A stretch of 10,159 bases of DNA, taken from positions 1 to 10,159 of the forward strand of contig JBGOZF010000121.1 of the NCBI GenBank assembly GCA_041480065.1, in the 5' to 3' direction. The notes beneath the pieces were generated by a model. That model was not told the origin of the DNA, ran no database searches, and saw nothing but the letters and a program-made list of their open reading frames with translations. The DNA comes from Fen-999 sp041480065. GTDB lineage: Bacteria > Pseudomonadota > Gammaproteobacteria > Burkholderiales > Rhodocyclaceae. Shown piece after piece: positions 6,446-10,159 of this stretch. A program made the position numbers and the translations under genes. The first letter of the stretch is position 1; each line of letters opens with the position of its first letter.

Positions 6446-8838
6446 GCGAAGCCCATCCTCTCCAGGTGGCGGTTCACGCGCGCTTCCAGTTCGGCAACGC
6501 GGTCGGTGAGCCTTGGCAGCGGCGTCTCGTAGCGCTCGGCGAGTTCCTTGACGCGCCGGGTCAAGGACTGGCTGACGCGATCCAGTTCGCCGTGGATCGC
6601 GGCATCGAGAGCGGCGAACCATTTGTCGTCGACGACCAGGGTCTTGATCTCTGCCTCGGTGAGCTTGGGGTAATGGGCGTAGGCCCGAGCGTCCAACTCC
6701 GCTTCGGCGGCCTTGAGCTTCCTTTTCAGCGCGGCTTCGTCGTCGGCCAGTTGCAGCCATTGCTTCAGCACGGCCAGTTCTTCGGCGGCTTCCTTGTCCT
6801 GGCCGATTTCCCTGATACGCTCCTTCGCCGCGGCGGCGTTGATCTTGTCGAAGCCGGAGAACACCCCTTCGTCTCCGCCCTGTTCCTCTTCCAGCTCGGC
6901 GAGCTTGGCGGCGGCGGCTTCGAGGTCGACGGCCAGTTGATCTATCGCCGCCTGCTCCTTGGCAAAGTAGCGGGCGACGATGAAGGGCTTGGGTAGCAGA
7001 TCGCAGGCCCAGCCCTTGTCCTTCTCCTTGCCCTTCTTGTCGGTCTCGATGACGCGGTAGGTTTCCGCCTTCCAGCCGTCGGCCGCGATGAGATAGCAGT
7101 CGTCCTGCATGGTCTCGGCCCAGTAGTCCATCAGGTGCTGGTAGATGCCGTAGGGGTCGAGGAGGGGCTTGCCGGTGAAGGAATAGAGCAGGCTCTCGGA
7201 CATCTGCTCGATCAGTTCCTTCGGGTGAAAGCCCGGCTTCAGGGTCTTCAGCACGGCGGCGCTCTTGTGGCGCCAGGCGGCAAAGTGGGCGTCGATGTCG
7301 GCGATGAAGGCCTTGAACTCCGGATGGTCGAAGATCGTGCCCTTGATGGCGGACTTCTCCACGGCCAGATCGAGATAGCCGGGCCGGTTGGTTTTGAACA
7401 GTGTTGCTCGGAGGCTGGGGCAGATGGTCCAGTAGGGCGATAGCGCCTCGACGTCCGCCACCGGGATGCCGCCCTTCAGGTGGCCCGCGATGTCCTGCCG
7501 GTCCTCCGCCTGGGCGTTGTCGATGTAGCGCGGCAGGTTGAGGTTGTAGTCGTTCTTCTCGATGTCGTCGAAGCCGACCAGACGCGCGTATTTGGGGTCG
7601 CTGCCGTCCTGGCGGGTGAAGACGTCCACGATCTTGTGGATGTCCTGCTCGCGCAGGCGGTTCTTCGGGCCGTCCTTCATGTAGCCCCCGCTGGCGTCCA
7701 CCATGAAGATGCCCTTGCGGGCCTGGGCGTCCTGCTTGTCGATGATGATGATGGTCGCGGGGATGCCGGTACCGTAGAAGAGGTTGGCCGGCAGGCCGAT
7801 GATGCCCTTGATGTAGCCGCGCCGGACGAGATTGCGGCGGATGTCGGCCTCGGCGTTGCCGCGGAACAGGACGCCGTGGGGCAGGATGCAGGCGCCCTTG
7901 CCGGTGCTCTTCAGGGAACGGACGATGTGCAGCAGGTAGGCGTAGTCGCCCTGCTTGGCGGGCGGGACGCCGAAGGTCTTGAAGCGGTCGAAGGCGTCGT
8001 GCAGCGGGTCCAGGCCGTTGCTCCAGCGTTTGTCGGAGAAGGGCGGATTGGCGACCACGTAGTCGAAGGTCTTCAGCGCCTCGCCGTCCTTGAACTTCGG
8101 ATCGGCCAGGGTGTTGCCCTGCATGACCAGCGCACCGGGGTTGTTGTGCAGGATCATGTTCATGCGCGCTAGGCCGCTGGTGGCCGCATCCTTTTCCTGG
8201 CCATAGAGGGTGACGTCGGCCTTGGCTTCGTGGCCCACCTTCAGCAGCAGCGAGCCGGAACCGCAGGTCGGGTCGTACACCGTCGTGTTGTTGGTCGTGC
8301 CGTCGCCGCCGATACCGATGATCTTGGCCATGATGCGGCTCACTTCGGCCGGGGTGTAGAACTGGCCCTTGCTCTTGCCGCTCTCGGTGGCGAAGTGGCG
8401 CATCAGGTATTCGTAGGCGTCGCCGAGGATGTCGTCGCCGTCGGCCCGGTTCTTCGAGAAGTCCAGGGCCTTGTTCTCGAAGATGGCAATCAGGTTGGTT
8501 AGCCGATCCACCATCTCCTTGCCGGTGCCGAGCTTGGTGGCGTCGTTGAAGTCCGGCATGTCGGCCAGTTTGTTGGCGTTGGCCAGCGGGCCGATGATCT
8601 TCTTGTTGATCTGGTCGCCAATGTCCGGCTGGCCCTTGAAAGCCACCATGTCGCGGAACGAGGCGCCTTTGGGAATCTGGATCGGGGCGAAGGGCACGTC
8701 GGCGTACTTGTCGCTGACGTACTTGATGAACAACATCACCAGCACGTAGTCCTTGTACTGGCTGGCATCCATGCCGCCGCGCAGCTCGTCGCAGGATGCC
8801 CAGAGGGAAGAGTAAAGCTCAGACTTCTTGATCGCCAT
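6436..8838 (-). CDS. hsdM: Type I R-M DNA methyltransferase subunit (HsdM), long form
   Basis: HsdM is the N6-adenine methyltransferase that protects host DNA and forms the trimer core with HsdS. The 800-residue product has an HsdM N-terminal helical domain (about 1-145, with SLWASCDELRGGMDASQYKD). It also has GQFYTPAEVSRIM at 158-170, the AdoMet-binding motif DPTCGSGSLLL around 189-199 and the catalytic NPPF at 264-267. The methyltransferase fold continues to about 440. The remaining roughly 350 residues are an extension containing charged coiled-coil stretches (about 625-720 and 750-795); EcoKI HsdM is about 530 residues. I start at the ATG at 8838, giving MAIKKSELYSSLW. The open frame continues 36 codons upstream, but those codons cross the intergenic region and part of the gyrB terminator and look non-coding. 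The ribosome site is weak (AAGAAAG, about 15 bases away). This is the first gene of the operon. Confidence 0.96.
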   Translation of the reverse strand: MAIKKSELYSSLWASCDELRGGMDASQYKDYVLVMLFIKYVSDKYADVPFAPIQIPKGASFRDMVAFKGQPDIGDQINKKIIGPLANANKLADMPDFNDATKLGTGKEMVDRLTNLIAIFENKALDFSKNRADGDDILGDAYEYLMRHFATESGKSKGQFYTPAEVSRIMAKIIGIGGDGTTNNTTVYDPTCGSGSLLLKVGHEAKADVTLYGQEKDAATSGLARMNMILHNNPGALVMQGNTLADPKFKDGEALKTFDYVVANPPFSDKRWSNGLDPLHDAFDRFKTFGVPPAKQGDYAYLLHIVRSLKSTGKGACILPHGVLFRGNAEADIRRNLVRRGYIKGIIGLPANLFYGTGIPATIIIIDKQDAQARKGIFMVDASGGYMKDGPKNRLREQDIHKIVDVFTRQDGSDPKYARLVGFDDIEKNDYNLNLPRYIDNAQAEDRQDIAGHLKGGIPVADVEALSPYWTICPSLRATLFKTNRPGYLDLAVEKSAIKGTIFDHPEFKAFIADIDAHFAAWRHKSAAVLKTLKPGFHPKELIEQMSESLLYSFTGKPLLDPYGIYQHLMDYWAETMQDDCYLIAADGWKAETYRVIETDKKGKEKDKGWACDLLPKPFIVARYFAKEQAAIDQLAVDLEAAAAKLAELEEEQGGDEGVFSGFDKINAAAAKERIREIGQDKEAAEELAVLKQWLQLADDEAALKRKLKAAEAELDARAYAHYPKLTEAEIKTLVVDDKWFAALDAAIHGELDRVSQSLTRRVKELAERYETPLPRLTDRVAELEARVNRHLERMGFAWK

Positions 8839-8865
8839 TAGGAATCGTTCTTTCTTGGGGAAATA

Positions 8866-8902
8866 GCCATGCCGGGCAGAATGATAGACGTAACCGCATG
8901 GC
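8866..8902. promoter_or_regulatory. Inverted repeat around a possible hsdM -10 element
   Basis: Perfect 7-base arms, GCCATGC at 8866-8872 and GCATGGC at 8896-8902, are separated by 23 bases. Between them, on the minus strand at 8886-8881, lies TATCAT, five of six matches to a sigma-70 -10 box and about 43 bases from the hsdM ATG. No good -35 box is found 16-18 bases upstream. It could be an operator or promoter for the hsd operon, but arms of this length can arise by chance. Confidence 0.3.
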
Positions 8903-8922
8903 CACGAACCACCGGCGCGCCC

Positions 8923-8958
8923 AAAAGCAAAATGGCCGGGGTGCAAGCACTCCGGCCA
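8923..8958 (-). terminator. Rho-independent terminator downstream of gyrB
   Basis: Positions 8933-8958 form a near-perfect hairpin: TGGCCGG at one end pairs with CCGGCCA at the other and the pairing runs inward with one G-U pair, giving an 11-12 bp stem with a loop of about 4 bases. In the minus-strand direction it is followed at once by TTTTGCTTTT (8932-8923). It lies about 128 bases past the gyrB stop and upstream of the hsdM start, so it should end the gyrB transcript and separate it from the hsd operon. Confidence 0.85.
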
Positions 8959-8971
8959 CTAGGATTTTGGC

Positions 8972-8986
8972 TGTCCAGAGAGGACA
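8972..8986. repeat. Short inverted repeat TGTCC-N5-GGACA
   Basis: A perfect 5-base dyad, TGTCC AGAGA GGACA, lies between the gyrB stop and the gyrB terminator hairpin. It could be a small protein-binding site or part of a terminal repeat of a lost element. It is too short to assign a function. Confidence 0.3.
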
Positions 8987-9085
8987 CCAGGACTACCTTT
9001 TCAAACTTACGCCATTGATTCTCTGGGGGAACGGGCAGTTTTCATTTAGTGAGAATCTTTTCACCTATTCTGAGACCCTACAGGA

Positions 9086-10159
9086 TCAGACGTCGATGTT
9101 CCTCGCGTAGAGCGCATTGCCCTCGATGAACGCGCGCCGGGGTTCGACGTTGTCGCCCATCAGCGTGGTGAAGATCTCGTCGGCGGCGATGGCGTCTTCG
9201 ATCTGCACCTTGAGCAGGCGGCGCACGGTCGGGTCCATGGTGGTTTCCCAGAGCTGCTCGGGGTTCATTTCCCCCAGGCCTTTGTAGCGCTGCTTGGTGA
9301 GGCCGCGATCGACTTCGGCCAGGAGCCAGGTCATGGCCTCGGCGAAACTGGTGACACCCTGTGATTTTTCGCCGCGGCGGATGTTGCTGCCGGTATCCAT
9401 GAGGCCGGCAATCATCTGCGCGGTCTTGCGGATCTGGACGTAGTCGCCGGAGTGCATGAATTCGTCGTCGATGTGGCCGGTGCGCAGGTTGCCGTGGCGC
9501 ATCTTCTCGACGCGCAGGCGCCAGTTCTCGGTCTTGGCGTGATACTCGGCGACGATGCGCACGCCCTTGGGCGCGTAGCGCATCAGGGCGGCGGCGCTGG
9601 CCGTGGCGGCGGCTTCGTCGGTGAGGTCGAGGGCGATGTCGTGCGCCAGCATGGCATGCAGCACGCCGGGCTCGATGAAGTCCGCCAGGCGCTTGATAAC
9701 GGCCTCTGAGAGCAGGTAGGCGCGGGCGAGTTCGCCGAGGGCTTCGCCTTCGATCGGCGTGGCGCCCACCTTGGTCGTCAGCGAGGCGTTGTCGAGCGCC
9801 AGCGTCAGCAGGTGCTGGTTGAGTTCGTGGTCGTCCTTGATGTAGCGCTCGCTCTTGCCGTGCTTGATCTTGTACAGCGGCGGCTGGGCGATGTAGATGT
9901 AGCCGCGCTCCACCAGTTCCGGCAATTGGCGGTAGAAGAAGGTGAGCAGGAGGGTGCGGATGAGGGCGCCATCGACGTCGGCGTCGGTCATGATGATGAT
10001 GCGGTGGTAGCGTAGTTTGTCGGCGTTGTATTCCTCTTTGCCGATGCCGGTGCCCAGCACGGTGATCAGGGTGACGATTTCCTGCGATGAAATCAACTTC
10101 TCGAAGCGGGCGCGCTCGACGTTGAGTATCTTGCCCTTGAGCGGCAAGATGGCCTGGAA
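9086..10159 (-). CDS. gyrB: DNA gyrase subunit B (GyrB), C-terminal part, 5' end beyond window
   Basis: GyrB is the ATPase and TOPRIM subunit of type IIA topoisomerase that introduces negative supercoils. The window holds 357 codons up to the TGA at 9088-9086. The fragment begins just before LKGKILNVERARFEKLISSQ and contains the TOPRIM core IIIMTDADVDG. TLLLTFFYRQLPELVERGYI, IAQPPLYKIKHGK and the QRYKGLGEMNPEQLWETTMD segment follow, and the protein ends VEPRRAFIEGNALYARNIDV. The distance from the TOPRIM core to the tail includes the long insert typical of Gram-negative GyrB. One oddity is that the residue two places after DADVDG is leucine (codon at 9962-9964), where the family almost always has histidine (DGxHIR). 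No frameshift is seen. The gene is normally part of a dnaA-dnaN-gyrB cluster near the origin, but those genes lie outside this window. Confidence 0.97.
   Translation of the reverse strand, partial: FQAILPLKGKILNVERARFEKLISSQEIVTLITVLGTGIGKEEYNADKLRYHRIIIMTDADVDGALIRTLLLTFFYRQLPELVERGYIYIAQPPLYKIKHGKSERYIKDDHELNQHLLTLALDNASLTTKVGATPIEGEALGELARAYLLSEAVIKRLADFIEPGVLHAMLAHDIALDLTDEAAATASAAALMRYAPKGVRIVAEYHAKTENWRLRVEKMRHGNLRTGHIDDEFMHSGDYVQIRKTAQMIAGLMDTGSNIRRGEKSQGVTSFAEAMTWLLAEVDRGLTKQRYKGLGEMNPEQLWETTMDPTVRRLLKVQIEDAIAADEIFTTLMGDNVEPRRAFIEGNALYARNIDV

Noticed and set aside
6446..6760. Upstream extension of hsdS by 105 codons to an ATG at 6760.
   Set aside because: The extra residues are arginine- and glycine-rich and lie inside hsdM in another frame. 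The HsdS-like sequence begins near the ATG at 6445.
8839..8946. Upstream extension of hsdM by 36 codons to an ATG at 8946.
   Set aside because: It starts inside the gyrB terminator hairpin and does not resemble an HsdM N-terminus; MAIKKSELYSSLW at 8838 does.
9037..9072. Weak dyad AGAAT/ATTCT just after the gyrB stop as a second terminator.
   Set aside because: Only a 5-base AT-rich stem with a 10-base loop and no following T run.
8898..9110. A 70-codon plus-strand frame across the gyrB-hsdM intergenic region.
   Set aside because: It starts within the intergenic region, crosses the terminator and runs into the gyrB 3' end. No ribosome site or known family was seen.

Overview
The window looks like a chromosomal segment of a GC-rich proteobacterium. 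The GyrB fragment at the right edge carries the long insert typical of Gram-negative GyrB and ends in the usual conserved tail. Together with the high GC of the genes (about 70% in one 60-base stretch of hsdM counted by hand), this suggests a betaproteobacterium, possibly Rhodocyclales-like. That placement is inferred from sequence feel, not from a search. All genes lie on the minus strand, so transcription runs from high to low coordinates.

Layout in transcription order. The 3' part of gyrB enters from the right edge and stops at 9086. A 247-base intergenic region (8839-9085) follows. It holds a convincing intrinsic terminator for gyrB (8923-8958), a patch of lower GC, and weak promoter/operator candidates for the next operon. 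A five-gene type I restriction-modification operon then fills the rest: hsdM (8838-6436), hsdS (6445-5174), a PD-(D/E)XK nuclease of the NucS/DUF91 type with an uncharacterised N-terminal domain (5177-4251), an AlbA_2/Schlafen-type protein with a GHKL-like ATPase region and a C-terminal winged helix (4244-2862), and hsdR (2865 to beyond position 1). hsdR is open across the whole window (955 codons, no stop) and lacks only its 3' end.

The five operon genes are packed end to end: a 10-base overlap (hsdM/hsdS), a 4-base ATGA overlap (hsdS/nuclease), a 6-base gap (nuclease/AlbA_2) and another 4-base ATGA overlap (AlbA_2/hsdR). HsdM, HsdS and HsdR should form the classical methylating and ATP-dependent restricting complex. 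The two genes between hsdS and hsdR are not core subunits. Because they are translationally coupled to the core genes, they are the best candidates here for an under-described function: an accessory nuclease plus a nucleic-acid-binding regulator or effector riding with a type I system. The AlbA_2 gene also carries in-frame 12-bp tandem repeats in an interdomain linker. No tRNA, rRNA, CRISPR array or complete insertion sequence was seen.
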